Notes: generated by a model from the letters alone, not told the origin. Counted from the first letter of the stretch, positions 1 to 10,579 are shown. The stretch is 64,000 nucleotides of DNA from Platerodrilus igneus (GCA_036346225.1 JARFIW010000881.1:1589001-1653000); one strand, 5' to 3'. Made by a program: numbers and translations.

Positions 1-414
1 CAGGCCTCAAGAGCACGAAATCGTTTAATACTGATAGATTTAGTTATTATGCGGAATGTATAAATAAACTTAGCTAGAACACTTATACTCTGAGTAATTT
101 ATGTTTATACTCTACATTAAGGAATAACAGCAGTATAAATACTGCCCTACACAGGAATTTTTTGTGAGGGAGTCTATACAAAATAAATTAAATTAATTTG
201 CCTCACAAAGAGACATATGCATTACGGAACAAAGTATGGTAAATAGGATATCGGCATTTGATATATAGTATACTTCTAAATTTCAGTCATTAATAATTAT
301 CATTACAAGAGGCAGTATAGTTTTACAAAGGCATCCAAAGTGTATAAATTTGCACACTTTATTAAGCACCATAGAATATAAAAATAATATAGGTATCATA
401 AAATAAAGTTAAGT

Positions 415-710
415 CTCTCGACGAAAGCGCAAATCTATTAATTACTTCTACAATTGGAACTTTAATTTCCTTGTAAATAATTAATGAAGCAAGTCCAGTT
501 AATCCCTCACTTACTAATTGAATTTCTAAGATAGATTTTAATCCCCTTCATTGTCAGGAATGTCCTCTCTGGAGTTGCAGTGGGTACAGACGAGATACAA
601 AAAACTTTCAGCATACTGCAAATATTTAAAAATATTGTTTGGTTGCCCAATTTTATTAACCCTAAAAGATTTTCTGGAATATCTTCGTCGTGACTCCCCA
701 CTAACGTCAT
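415..710 (-). pseudogene. hAT transposase C-terminal (dimerisation) fragment
   Basis: The translated minus strand shows the hallmark hAT C-terminal pattern: a hydrophobic stretch followed by SSVPTATPERTFLTMKGIK and YLRNSISK, close to the family's 'P-x-S-x-x-x-E-R-x-F-S-x-x-x-x-I-K-x-x-L-R' signature. The open frame starting near 710 stops at 507. One base over, the frame goes on as GLTGLASLIIYKEIK and VEVINRFALS down to about 415, which is the usual last part of the family after the E-R-x-F block. So this is the last ~95 residues of a ~600-residue transposase with one frameshift. The BED finger, DDE core and terminal repeats are not seen. It directly abuts the transposase remnant at 722-1192, so the two elements are probably nested or joined by deletion. 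Family assignment is from motif recognition only. Confidence 0.62.
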
Positions 711-721
711 TTTAAAAGAAA

Positions 722-1192
722 ATTATGATTCAAGCACGCTTCGGTATAAAAATTCACACCAAACTGTTACTTTGAGGAATGTACTGATAGCTCATTAAAG
801 GCACGTGGGAGTTCTTCTACTCAAATCGAGAAATGTTGCTTATTGAAGTAACCAGCCAAGTGAAATTGAACTTCGTCACTGAAGATTTTTTTGTGATTAA
901 AATCCGTTTCACTTTCGACATCCAATCAACTAAGTGTGTTCGTCCTTCTTGAGGCAAAGACTTTTATACAAAATTTCCCAAAGGATTAGTGGTGAAACGG
1001 CTAGTTGTTAGAACGATAACGTATGGGGGTGCTCTGGTTCTGTGACCTACTTTCCTTAACTGCAGCCACGTTCATCATTGAACGACTATAAGGATTTCTC
1101 ACGTATGGTGTTTCCTCTACCAGTGAATTAACTTTCAATTTTCTTAAAAAATTCGCAAATACACTTGATAGTAGGAGGATTATGCTTACCAA
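722..1192 (-). pseudogene. IS630/Tc1-mariner-like transposase remnant
   Basis: On the minus strand, near 900-835, a frame reads KIFSDEVQFHLAGYFNKQ, which fits the first catalytic-Asp block of the insect IS630/mariner-like transposases ('F-S-D-E-x-x-F-x-L-x-G-x-x-N-K-Q'). Further on, near 795-745, KVTVWCEFLY matches the 'K-V-x-V-W-C' block that follows it in the family. The 5' part (1192-1001) is open for 63 residues (ending RSQNQSTPIRYRSNN) and probably belongs to the linker before the catalytic core. The blocks lie in different frames with stops, so this is a dead copy covering only the middle third of a ~350-residue protein. The second Asp and last acidic residue are not visible; the sequence runs into the hAT fragment at 710. 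Confidence 0.55.
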
Positions 1193-1199
1193 AACAAGA

Positions 1200-2456
1200 A
1201 CATAATTTGCGGTTTCTTATCGTAAAATTTTCTCCATCTTTATGCGTATTAATTATTATTATAGGTTGCTCAAGGTAATACTATATCATTTAGTAAATGG
1301 TAATGCTTCAATATGACATTTATTAAATACAACCCTTTGCCGTTTATCATAAACAAAATTGCGGATTCATAAAAACTAAGTTGTTATTGGAAGACTTTTT
1401 ATATATGTTTAAAAAGGAGATAATCGTATGTACTTTGTAAGTGTTTGTTGATAGGATAAGTTTCGATTTTTTTTTGCTAAATAATAAAACCGCTTTATTC
1501 AGACTCTTTTATTACTAAAACCAAATAAGATTGCAATTTTGTAATAGTTTTATTTTATTTAATTAATTTAATCGCGTTTGGTAACTTTGCCCCAAGGGAG
1601 GAGAGAAAACAATTCTGGCATCACGATGCAAGCACAATTGTACCAGTTATCCAAGAAAACAAGTCTGAAATTCTAGAGATGAAACGGCTGTAACGGTTCT
1701 AAATTTTTAATTATAATGGTGAACGCCTTTAAAATAATAGTGCACGTAAAAACGGAAATTTATAACATTAAAGCGACTTAAGATATTTGAGCGTACGAGA
1801 TAGAACTATAAAATAGTGTTGTGCCGACGGCTAACTTGGCCATTACCCCAAGGGAAAGTATGAGAAGGGTAAGATTGAAATATTCTTTAATAAACAAAAT
1901 AAAGTGAAGTTGGACGTAACTGTATTTAACAAGTATTAAACAAAATTTAATTTTAGGGTAGATACAGAAACCCTTACGGAGTAGATAATTTTAAAATTTT
2001 TAACTTAATTTTTTGAAAATTGACCTCACTATAACCAAAATGTTTCTGTTCTATATTAAATGATTTGTAACTAATAACAATATTGAACAAAAGAAATAAA
2101 TAGTTTCACATGTTTTAGTCATATGAAAAATTATTAGTAGAAAGAATTTCATTTTTTACTGTTTAGATGAACATCAGATCTGATATTCACGTACAATTTT
2201 AGTCACAAACAGTATATCAAGTAATTTCAAAATAGTTATTAGTGAAAATGTTAAATATCACAAAGTATGATAAAGATATTACTTTCAAGAAAATATACAT
2301 TCATAGTAAAAAATTAATTGATCAACAAAAAGGAATCTGTTCAAATTTGCAAATAAATGAACTTGGCGACTTTTTAATTTTTTTTTCTATTGCCTTAGTA
2401 CCTGTATGTTTTGAAAAGAAATTTTCTTATAAATAGCCTAAAAATAGTTTCAAAAT

Positions 2457-2459
<3 letters not shown>
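1200..2459. other. No gene recognised (AT-rich spacer)
   Basis: AT-rich sequence without a frame that resembles a known family. A 64-codon open frame at 2242-2436 has low-complexity composition and no recognisable motif. Two short stretches share CCCCAAGGGA (near 1590 and 1846); this is too little to call a repeat. Confidence 0.5.

Positions 2460-2491
<32 letters not shown>
2460..2491. repeat. (TA)n microsatellite
   Basis: About 16 TA units just outside the 3' end of the Penelope-like element. A similar tract lies at the element's other side (4447-4485). Confidence 0.9.
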
Positions 2492-2493
<2 letters not shown>

Positions 2494-2525
2494 ATAATCT
2501 ATAGGAACACTGTGGCACGATTTAA

Positions 2526-2606
2526 ATAAAATTAAATAAAAACCCTTAACCACAAAAAATATTTAAATTACTAGATACGTATTTCGACCACTATGTGGTC
2601 ATCATC
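2526..2606 (-). repeat. Penelope pseudo-LTR, 3' copy (sense)
   Basis: Reverse-complement identical (by eye over ~81 bp) to 4369-4449. It carries the complete hammerhead-like core on the minus strand, in the same orientation as the RT. Confidence 0.85.
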
Positions 2607-2611
2607 AGTAG
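2571..2611 (-). ncRNA. Hammerhead ribozyme-like motif in Penelope terminal repeat
   Basis: Reading the minus strand: CTA, then the conserved CTGATGA (2608-2602), a stem II hairpin (GACCAC / loop ATA / GTGGTC, 2600-2586), then GAA, an 8-nt self-complementary ATACGTAT that can serve as stem III, then C and TAG. The order matches the hammerhead core: CUGAUGA, stem II, GAA, A15.1...U16.1, H17, with the last TAG pairing to the first CTA as a 3-bp stem I. Predicted cleavage is after the C at 2574. One extra U sits between CUGAUGA and stem II. Stem III has no loop, as in hammerheads that work as dimers. Hammerhead motifs are known in Penelope terminal repeats, which supports the call; activity is inferred only. 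Confidence 0.68.
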
Positions 2612-2797
2612 GAAAAAAAAAATATTAGCTGTATAATTTACTATATTGTTGCTTTAAACACTATCGAGGATATTCTCCTCACCCGCAGGCTGGTGTTCTC
2701 AACAACAAACAAGTGAATTGTGACATTATAACTTAAATCTACTTAATTTATACTAATTCTAAATCTACTGAAGCGGAACCAGTTTAATCTTGCTTTC

Positions 2798-3299
2798 TCA
2801 TTGGTTGTTGACCAATAGGGAAAGCAAATCAGATGACTCTATTGGCCCTTTATCGGTGTTTAAGAGGGGTCCTTTATGTTTAACAATTTTAATTGATTCA
2901 TATGCATTTAAGGAGGAAAACGTTGGTACCGCTTTTAACAATTTAACATTTTCTAGTTTAACGGGGTGGCTGGTTTCAAATATATGTTTGGCGACCTGAG
3001 ACCTTTCATATTTACCATATTTGAAGTGAGCAATGTGTTCTTTAAATCTTGTTGTTATATTCCTCTTGGTCTGACCAATATATTTTTGAAAACACCCTGG
3101 CCCTGCACAACTAATTTCATAAATCCCCGACTTTTGCAATTTTTCCACCTTGTCTTTTGGATTACCTAGCAAATCTTTAATTTTATTGTTATTAGTGAAA
3201 GCAATTTTGAAATTACACTGTTTGAATATTTTATCAAGACCCTTTGTGGTTTTGTGAAACGGAAGTTTAACATATTTAACATTATCGTTAGAGGTGGTT
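2798..3299 (-). pseudogene. Penelope GIY-YIG endonuclease domain
   Basis: The open frame holds GIY, then two cysteines (SCAGPGC), then KYIGQTKRNITTRFKEHI: the GIY...YIG core with the conserved Arg and Glu-His that follow. Further on come KHIFETSHP and KGPLLNTDKG with the expected Asn near the end. This is the C-terminal nuclease of Penelope-like elements, which nicks target DNA to prime reverse transcription. The paired cysteines between GIY and YIG are typical of the Penelope branch. The frame can be read upstream to ~3299 without a Met; it should be the continuation of the RT (stop at 3288) and is separated from it by one frameshift. Stop lies at 2798. Confidence 0.85.
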
Positions 3300-4382
3300 G
3301 ATTGCAGTCGTTGATTTACGGATGTTGATCCTATTTTTACACTTTCTAAAAATATTATCTATAATATCAAAAGAGAAACCATTGTAATTCGCTATTTGTT
3401 TAATAAGAGCAAATTCCTTATTAAATCTGTTTTTATTTAAAGGGAAATTCAATAATCTATTAATTAAAAAGTTAAATGAAGCCAACTTATGTTGTATGCT
3501 ATGATTAGAGGAAAACAAAATAAAGCGATTTACATTGGTTTCTTTTCTATAAATGTCAAATTCTAATTTATTACCATTTCTAATTACTAATGTATCTAAA
3601 AAGGGTAATTGTCCATTATTCTCTAGTTCATACGTAAATTTTATGCTTTGAAATTTTGAATTCATTTCTTTAAGAAAATCATCAACATTTGATTTAGAAG
3701 TGTCAAAAACTGCAAAAATATCATCCACGTACCTTAACCATATTCTTGGGAAGTATTTGGAGTTTTCTTTTAACTCGGTTTCAAAACGAGACATAAATAA
3801 ATTTGCTATGAAAGGTGATAAGCTATTTCCCATTGCTGTGCTTTCATGTTGTTCGTACAACTTGTTGTTGAATTGAAAACAGTTCTGGGACATGCAATGC
3901 GAAACAAGCTTGATATAGTCCTCAACTTTATCATCATCAATATAACTATCTATAAGAACATCCTTTAAATATGTTAAAGTACGTGGTATTGGAACACTAA
4001 GGAATAATGAACTGACATCAAATGAAATTAAGATTTCGTTCTCTTCTAATGTGATATTTTTAATTTTATTAATGAACTCTAAAGAGTTTTGTACAGACAA
4101 ACTATTAAACTTTAAATTCTTAAATTCATTTGACAGCCATCGTGATAAATAGTAAGTCGGTGAGTTGATACCTGAAACTATTGGTCTCATCGATTTATTA
4201 TTTTTGTGAATCTTTGGTAAACAGTAAAGCTTTGGCATTTCAGGATTCGAAATTTTTAATTTTAATTTTAGTGTGGGCGAAATTAGGTTTGGATATTCTT
4301 TCAAAACAGACTCTGTTGATTTAATCATTTTATTTAAAGGAACTTCAACAGCTTTACTGTTTACCAAAGATGATGACCACAT
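3288..4382 (-). pseudogene. Penelope-type reverse transcriptase (N-terminally truncated)
   Basis: 364 open codons. Motifs in order: LPKIHK (residues 55-60), RPIVSGINSPTYYLS (66-80), SFDVSSLFLSVP (120-131, first catalytic Asp), TAMGNSLSPFIANLFM (182-197), LRYVDDIFAVF (216-226, catalytic Asp pair) and LPFLDTLV (259-266). This set is specific to Penelope-like RTs, which are relatives of telomerase RT. All catalytic aspartates are kept, so the RT core was intact until recently. Missing are the N-terminal several hundred residues; the first codon falls inside the inverted terminal repeat, so the given start is not the native one. The C-terminal end runs off frame just before the GIY-YIG part. Polymerisation was probably coupled to the nuclease in one polyprotein. 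Confidence 0.88.
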
Positions 4383-4439
4383 AGTGGTCGAAATACGTAT
4401 CTAGTAATTTAAATATTTTTTGTGGTTAAGGGTTTTTAT

Positions 4440-4449
<10 letters not shown>
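4369..4449 (+). repeat. Penelope pseudo-LTR, inverted 5' copy (cut inside ribozyme core)
   Basis: Inverted copy of 2526-2606. It begins at GATGATGACC, so it retains GATGA but lacks the leading CT of the CTGATGA ribozyme core and stem I. The break point thus falls within the hammerhead core. Confidence 0.82.

Positions 4450-4485
<36 letters not shown>
4447..4485. repeat. (TA)n microsatellite
   Basis: About 19 TA units immediately outside the Penelope-like 5' repeat. Confidence 0.9.
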
Positions 4486-4487
<2 letters not shown>

Positions 4488-6659
4488 CCGTGAAACTTCT
4501 CTCGGAACTGGTACTTTCTCAAAAAACATTCGAGCCCCTCCAATTAGGCTTCATAAATTGCCGTGTAACTTTGCTCTGGACCTCGGTACATTCGAAAATT
4601 CTAAATTTTCAAAAATCTAAAATTTCACAAAATAGAAAAATTTTCCAAAAAAATTTCTTACCCGGATTCCTGCTTCATCACATTAATTTATTTCTTCAGC
4701 AGCTTCCCTGGCTAGCTCAGCTGTGTTTCCTCTTGGATACCTAAATTTACTATGATTCTCTGTACCGTTCACACACACCATTCAATAAAACCACAAAATA
4801 ATACAACAATCATACAATATTTATTTACCACTATTTACAAATAATAATTCAAGATTATGTACATTTCGGTGCTCAAGTTACACCTCCATAAATGATATCT
4901 TTGTAAAGTCCTTGTTTTTAAATTGAAATATCAAACACATTTAATGTAACAGGAGTAAATGCGTCTTAAATAATACCTTATTTATATTTTTTCTAATTAT
5001 TACAGTCTGGAGTATGGTGAGCTCATGATGACCCAGTTTTTTTAATGTATGCTTTCTACTTTGCATACTCTTACTACAAACACAAAAAAAAAACCCAGGT
5101 ACTCTTAACAATAAAATTTAAATTCATGAGGAACGTTAATAAGCTTTACGTATACCTTTAGATTTATATTTAAATACCATAATAAAAGTTAGTTATACGT
5201 ATTCCTTTCAATACGCAAAATAACGAAAAATACCATCAAAGTTCACTCTTACACATCACAAATAATTTCCACAGTTTTTAAAAAAACAGCAAATTCTAAT
5301 ACGTTACTTGGAAAAACTTAAAGATTCCATCTCTGTTGACGATGTATTATGTTCCTGAACCCTCGGTGTAGTGGTAATGCGCTGCTTGCCGCCTCCAGCT
5401 ATTTATAGATGAACACCATCTAAGTTTCGCTGCATGCTCCCCATTCAATATCTATCTCAATATCCAAATCCAAGTATATTACACTTTTTTTTATTATTGC
5501 ATAATTTAATTTACGTTACGAGCTTGTTACAGTATACGTTATACCTTAGTTAAATATAAATAAACTCGACACTATCCGCGTTCAAAGTATAAGGCCACAA
5601 CAATCTAACACTTTACTATTAAATTTATAAATTTTAATACTTACAAGCTCGTTAGTAGATTTTTGGTACGTCGTAAGCGATGCAAATTAAAAAAGTCAAA
5701 TAGAGACTTAATAACTCCCCTTTTGTATTTATACGACTCAAAATTTAACCTCTCCAGACCCTCTTAACGCGAAATACCTAATTGAACTAACTCTTTCTTC
5801 AAATTTTGTATAACCGTTTTCAAACTCCCCGAAATTTAGCTCGTCGCCACGCTATTTTCCAAAAAACCCGCATTCATCTGTCCCGTGCTCGTCTGTTGTA
5901 AAACTAACTATTTCGACCAATGTTATATTACAGTGACGTCTTAAAACCCAGCCTGTATTAACTCTATTCTTCTCTTATGCATGTTGGATGTTTCCTTCTA
6001 ACGTTGTTTGAGTGGTAAAAAATCGATATTACTGTCCGCGTGCTATCTACTCCACGTGGAGTTGTATACGTGCCTACCAAAGTGAATGCTATTATGCCTG
6101 TCTCATTCTGAAGCATATCTTTGATTGTTCATCCCTTCTGCGCTAATAGAAACTTTTAGCGTTTATGCGAAACAATCGTCGGTTGAACGCTATACCTCGA
6201 AGCTTGTTTTGTTATCTACAAAAATAAGAGGAAGATAACCTTTCCAAAACATGCAGGTGTTCAATTAACGAACGTTTTAAAATAACTTTTCTAGGAGTTT
6301 GCGTTTCAAGTTATTTCCTGTGTTCGACGTCTGTTTGTTTGTTAGTAAATCGTTTCGCATTGGAATTTTCGATTTTTCATGCTTTGAGGTGTTTTCTGAC
6401 GTTATAACCCTTTGAATTAAACTGAAATAAATTAATTAATAATTTCTATTGGCTTATACAATTTATTTTCTTTACGAACCTACAAATTTTTAATCTCTAA
6501 TTATAATACTTGTTACTTTATATTAAATGAATAAAATAAATTTTGCACGCAAATTATGGTTGCTTCCTCTATACAGGGCGTTTGAAATTGCATTGTTTAT
6601 ACCCAAATTTAACCCTTTAAATCCACTACATAATCTCCCTACTTCAATTCTAGGAAAAC
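4486..6659. other. No gene recognised; two short imperfect direct repeats
   Basis: At 4485 and 4557 two related ~45-bp segments start with ATTGCCGTG and share TAACTT/GAACTT, CTCGGAACTGGTAC and CATTCGA blocks about 72 bp apart. Near 5355-5400 the sequence GGTGTAGTGGTAATGCGCT looks like a tRNA A box or SINE head, but no B box follows. The rest is AT-rich without recognisable frames. Confidence 0.4.
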
Positions 6660-7310
6660 TATTCCATGTTTTCTGAATTTAAATATCTACACTCTAATCT
6701 AATCTTACATGCTATTTCTATACACCTATCTACTCACCTAACACTACCTATACCTATCTATCCAACCTATTACTATCTATTTCTACACATATCTTTACTT
6801 ATTTCTATCTATCTACCTCTACATTTATTTCTAATCAGCTACTCACACTTATCATTACCTTTTACCCAACTATTTCTATCTATTACTAACTCTTCACTCT
6901 TTTATTTTATTCTATTTTCTCCTTTTATTTCACCCTTTTGTCCTTTATTGACTCTTTAAGTACCTCTTTTGTACTTTTCTCTTTATCTTTACTTTTCATA
7001 CTTTTAACCCTACCTACTATCACTCTCTATTCCTTATCCTAACTATACACACTTAAATCTATATGTATATCTATCTCCCGTATTTATCTATACTTAATTT
7101 TATTTTTCTATAAACCTACTTCTACTCTTCTATATACACCTATTTCTATCTCTAACTATTCAACTTTTACTCGATTATGCACTTATCTCTACTTTTCTAT
7201 ATACACCTATCCATATTTATCCTATTTCTACTTCTACTTTTTTATATACCTATTCTATCCCTATCTATTTAAATTTTACTCTATTATACACCTATCTTTA
7301 TATTTTGTTC
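6660..7310. repeat. Degenerate pyrimidine-rich repeat tract
   Basis: For about 650 bp the plus strand is built from CTAT, CTAC, TTTCTA and CACCTA words with very little G. Longer blocks recur with variation, for example TTCTATATACACCTAT near 7129 and 7195, and ACTCGATTATGCACTTATC near 7169 against a variant near 7270. It lies directly 3' of the gypsy 1 integrase end, where the element's sense strand is therefore strongly purine-rich. It may be an expanded 3' untranslated or polypurine region of that element, or an independent simple-sequence array. Confidence 0.55.
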
Positions 7311-7311
7311 A

Positions 7312-7746
7312 TTACGCTTCATCTTGCTCATTCTGTCCTACCTCTGCTAAATAGAGAAACAATAAGCTTACATGAAATTTTCCCCTTTTCGCCTGTGTTT
7401 CCATATCTTTAAGAACATAGGTACACTTTCCTACGACCTCACCAATTCTAAATGGTCCTTTGTAGGGCAAGTGAAGCTTAGCACACATCATTAGCTCTCG
7501 CCTGCCTACCCTCAAACTTCTTACTATAACCAAATCCCCAATTTTGAATTTGATCCTCTTCTTAATCTTTTCATTCATATGACGAGTGTATTTGTCTGCC
7601 TTTCTTCTTAGTTTTTCTCTGACATTACACAATAATTGCTGAAATTCAGCCTCTCGAGGCACAATCTGCCAGGGTCTCTCAGGGTATTGCTGTTTCATCA
7701 GCATTATGGGACCGGTTTCTGTAACCGTGCTCGGGGTTTCATTCAA
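7312..7746 (-). pseudogene. Gypsy 1 integrase C-terminal region
   Basis: 144 open codons from the end of the integrase. The N-terminal part holds the usual helix with charged residues (EKLRRKADKYTRHMNEK), then FKIGDLVIVR, GPFRIGEVVGKCTYVL and KRGKFHVSLL, matching the C-terminal SH3-like DNA-binding part of gypsy integrases ('G-D-x-V...Y-x-G-P-F-x-I...H-x-x-x-L'). It ends with an acidic tail. It continues the core at 7777-8220 after a frameshift and small gap. Confidence 0.8.
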
Positions 7747-7776
7747 AAAGGATTCAACCCTAGACAGATTGCCCTT

Positions 7777-8400
7777 TCATGATCGATGATCGTTGTTTGA
7801 TGCCAGATGTAAAAATTTTACAGTTTCCTGTATGTATCTATCAGCTGGTTTTGCCTGAAGATGCCTGATACTACAGAAAACCTTAACATTTTGTTGATCC
7901 CAATAAGTAACAAATCTGTGGTTATTAAAGTATGTGGAATTATCTGCTAGCACACGTTTAAATTTTCCAACCTTTCTACAATATAACTCTAATTTTCTAT
8001 TCATCTCCAAAGTACTACACTCTTTTGTTGGGTATAATTTAGTAAATTTAGAAAAAGGGTCCATGATTATTAGTATGTGTTGATGCCCCTTCCTACTTCT
8101 CACTAAGTTACTTAAGTAATCAATTGCAATTAAATCCAAGTGGTTTTCTACACGTATACTCTGTATCACATCCTGACTCGTGTGGTTTTTATATTTCCCC
8201 AATGTACATAGATGACACAATTTGATTTCACAATGCTAATATCTTTCACGGAGAAAAAGTTTTCCCTAAATATAATCCAAAGCTTCCTAACACATATGTG
8301 TGCATATTTAACATGAAGGTCCTTCACAATTAACTCCGCTTGCACCCTATCTACTACATATAGCTCAAGATCTTGCACTCTCTTGCACAGAAACCACCCT
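7777..8400 (-). pseudogene. Gypsy 1 integrase zinc-binding and catalytic core
   Basis: The zinc region is split between two frames: HVKYAHI with paired histidines lies at the end of the RNase H frame near 8320, and CHLC opens the next frame (8220). The core then reads HLDLIAIDYLSNL (first Asp), HILIIMDPFSKFTKLYP, and RVLADNSTYFNNHRF (second Asp, where the family has D-N-G). Where the third catalytic residue is expected the frame reads PADRYIQETVKF, so the usual 'P-x-E-R' glutamate appears replaced by Asp. The protein inserted cDNA into the genome. It is inactive here from frameshifts and likely residue loss. Confidence 0.75.
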
Positions 8401-8549
8401 ACCATGCTATAATTTTTAAATCCCGGTTCAGTTTCTAACCGTCTTTTGATACGTAGTAGCTCTTCACTCTGCTCCTGATTCCTCAGTATCTCTTCATGTC
8501 CGTATATGGACCCATCCTGTCTCAAAATGTTGATGGCAATCATAATGTC

Positions 8550-8960
8550 ACAAGGCCTTTTATTCACATTATCTTTACTTCTGCTGAACGCATCTGCTAT
8601 AAAATTATTCTCCCCTTTTATGTATTTTATCTCAAAATCGAATTCTTGTAGCAATAAACCCCACCGATATACTCTATTGTTGGAGAATCTAGTATTCATC
8701 AAGGCACACAACGCTGAATGGTCCGTCTTAATGACAAAATGCCGACCTATGAGATAAAATTTAAGTTTACTCATGCCAAAAACCACCGCTGCCATCTCTT
8801 TCTCACTAATAGTGTAGTTCAGCTCATGCGGCTTCAGGGTCTGTGAAACAAATGATATAGGGACCTCCTCACCATCCTGAACCTGGTAAGCTCTGCCGCT
8901 ATGGCACTATCCGATGCATCCGTTCTGAAAATAAACCCTATGTCAAATCTGGGATGCCTT
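8550..8960 (-). pseudogene. Gypsy 1 RNase H domain
   Basis: The frame at 8166-8795 includes KEMAAVVFGMSKLKFYL, FVIKTDHSALCALM and EIKYIKGENNFIADAFSRS. These are the end of the family RNase H fold: the 'T-D-H' aspartate region and the last 'x-A-D-x-x-S-R' motif. The 5' half (about 8800-8960) shows FRTDASDSAIA in another frame, fitting the first catalytic Asp block. RNase H removes the RNA template during cDNA synthesis. It is interrupted by at least one frameshift near 8800. Confidence 0.78.
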
Positions 8961-9028
8961 AAAATGAGTTGTTCATGGAACTGCTCCAACAGGGTTAAGT
9001 ATGCTGCTTCTTGGCTCTCCGACCACTT

Positions 9029-9850
9029 TCATTTGACTCCCTTTTTCAAAAGTTTGAACAGCGGCCCTGCCTTCTCTGAAAATGCTGGTACAAACTTTTT
9101 ATAAAAATTGAGAACTCCCAAAAATGCTCTTAATTTCCGGATATTATTCGGTCTGGGATAGTTCAATATCTCGGATAATCTCTCTTTGTCTATACACATA
9201 CCCTCATGATTCACTACATATCCCAAAATTTTTACAGTTTTTGAAAAAACTCATACTTGTCAATATTCAGTCTCAAACCTGCTAACTTTAGTTCTAATAA
9301 AACTCTCTCTAAATGAGTGTAATGTTCCTTTTCAGTTTCGCTAAAAATTAAAATATGGTCTACATAGTGTATGCAAAACTGCTCATACGCTCCTAAAATT
9401 GCCTGCATGGCTTTAATTAATGCTGCACTCGATGTCGACAAACCATACGGTACTACTTTAAAGTTGTACACTCTCCCTTCTACGGAAAACCCCGTATACC
9501 TTCTAGACTCTTTGTGTAATGGAATTAGCCAGAAAGAATTCCTTAAATCTAACTTGCTGAATATAAATTTGCCACTTAATCTCGTCAAAAGTGTGTCCAT
9601 GGACGGTGGACAATGGAATGGTGGTTTCGTCTTCTGATTTATCTTCCTAGCATCCAGACATAAACGAATACTATTATCCTTTTTCTTAACCACAACTAAC
9701 GGATTTATAAAATGCGTATTTGAGAACTCGATTATGCCATCATTTAACATTCTAGTCAACTCCTGATTCACTTGCTCCCTGTATGCTGCCGGTATTGGAT
9801 ATACTTTTGCATTAAATGGTTCAGAATTGTCTACCTGTAAAACGTGCTCA
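9029..9850 (-). pseudogene. Gypsy 1 reverse transcriptase, catalytic YVDD altered to YVDH
   Basis: The main frame (9232-9771, 179 residues) has INPLVVVKKKDNSIRLCLDA (22-41), FSKLDLRNSFWLIPL (71-85, first catalytic Asp), YTGFSVEGRVYNFKVVPYGL (92-111) and HYVDHILIFSETEKEHYTHL (135-154). The second member of the catalytic Asp pair is His, a one-base change that would abolish synthesis. A stop follows, and a second frame (9029-9226) supplies GYVVNHEGMCIDKER and LRAFLGVLNFYKKFVPAFSE, the thumb and connection of gypsy RT. Upstream, codons to about 9850 read AYREQVNQELTRML, the usual start of RT. Family assignment is secure; the clade is not. Confidence 0.85.
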
Positions 9851-10098
9851 TAATTTAACGCTGTGCTTGCCTCTACCCCTACTAACTCTGAATGTTTTTG
9901 TAATCATTCTTGTACCTCCTCTAACTTTTCTTCCGGGCACTTAATGGTGTCGATCTCTTTCACTTTTTCATCATCTCCCTTTATACTATTAATACATAAT
10001 CCCATGTCATCTTCTGTAAAATCATAACTTGCCTTCCAGGGCAATCTCCTATCCCCAATCCTAACTATTTTCCTCTCCATATCTATTGTTTCCCCTAA

Positions 10099-10370
10099 CT
10101 ACATCGTGCAATCGACCCCTAATATCCCTTTAAACTTTAACCCAGGTACAATTATAAACTCTTGTTCACAGCTTACTGAACCTAACTCTACTTTCAAAAT
10201 AACCACGCTATTCACGACAGCAAATCGTTTTTTATTCGGCGCAACCAGGTGACTTCTTTTTATTGGTATTATCCTGTCACACACTTTATCTTTAATTTCA
10301 TTGACGAATTCCTCCGATACTAAACTCGCCTCAGCTCTCAAAAATTTTAATCTCAATTATGGGCAAACAA
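10099..10370 (-). pseudogene. Gypsy 1 aspartic protease, active-site DTG missing
   Basis: The frame shows AEASLVSEEFVNEIKDKV, EQEFIIVPGLKFKG and ILGVDCTM: the region just after the catalytic D-T-G, and the 'I-x-G-x-D' flap end of retroviral-type proteases. The D-T-G itself is absent. The upstream codons (LPIIEIKI) sit in a different frame and are joined directly to the post-active-site part, so a small deletion and frameshift removed the catalytic loop. The start given is the limit of the similarity, not a real initiation site. Confidence 0.7.
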
Positions 10371-10579
10371 AATTTTTCTATAATTTCTGACTCAATTTCT
10401 TCCTCTATTTTCAAAAATTCCCTAGGATGTTCGAATTTGTACACAGTGATGTCTAGTGGTTTGTCCTGCTCTAAAAATCTTGTCCAGGTCTGGTCTCCCT
10501 ACTCGGTCCTGGTCTTGCTATCACTTCTGCGTATGTCCTTGGCGTCTCAACTCTATCCGTGTTGTTACCTTCCCGGTTT

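Larger units (their letters stand above)
2526..4449 (-). mobile_element. Penelope-like retroelement, 5'-truncated
   Basis: A minus-strand element with an RT of the Penelope type (3288-4382) followed by a GIY-YIG endonuclease (2798-3299), the domain order that defines Penelope-like elements. An ~81-bp repeat is present at both ends in inverted orientation (2526-2606 and 4369-4449), fitting the 'pseudo-LTR' of these elements, which is known to occur inverted at the 5' end of truncated copies. The RT frame opens almost inside the 5' repeat, so the N-terminal half of the usual ~800-residue protein is absent. Both ends abut (TA)n tracts, suggesting insertion into, or generation of, a TA-rich site. 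One frameshift separates RT from EN, so the copy is inactive. Confidence 0.85.

Noticed and set aside
5355..5400. tRNA or tRNA-derived SINE head (GGTGTAGTGGTAATGCGCT)
   Set aside because: Only an A-box-like stretch; no B box (GGTTCGA-type) follows and no acceptor stem pairs, so neither a tRNA nor a SINE is supported.
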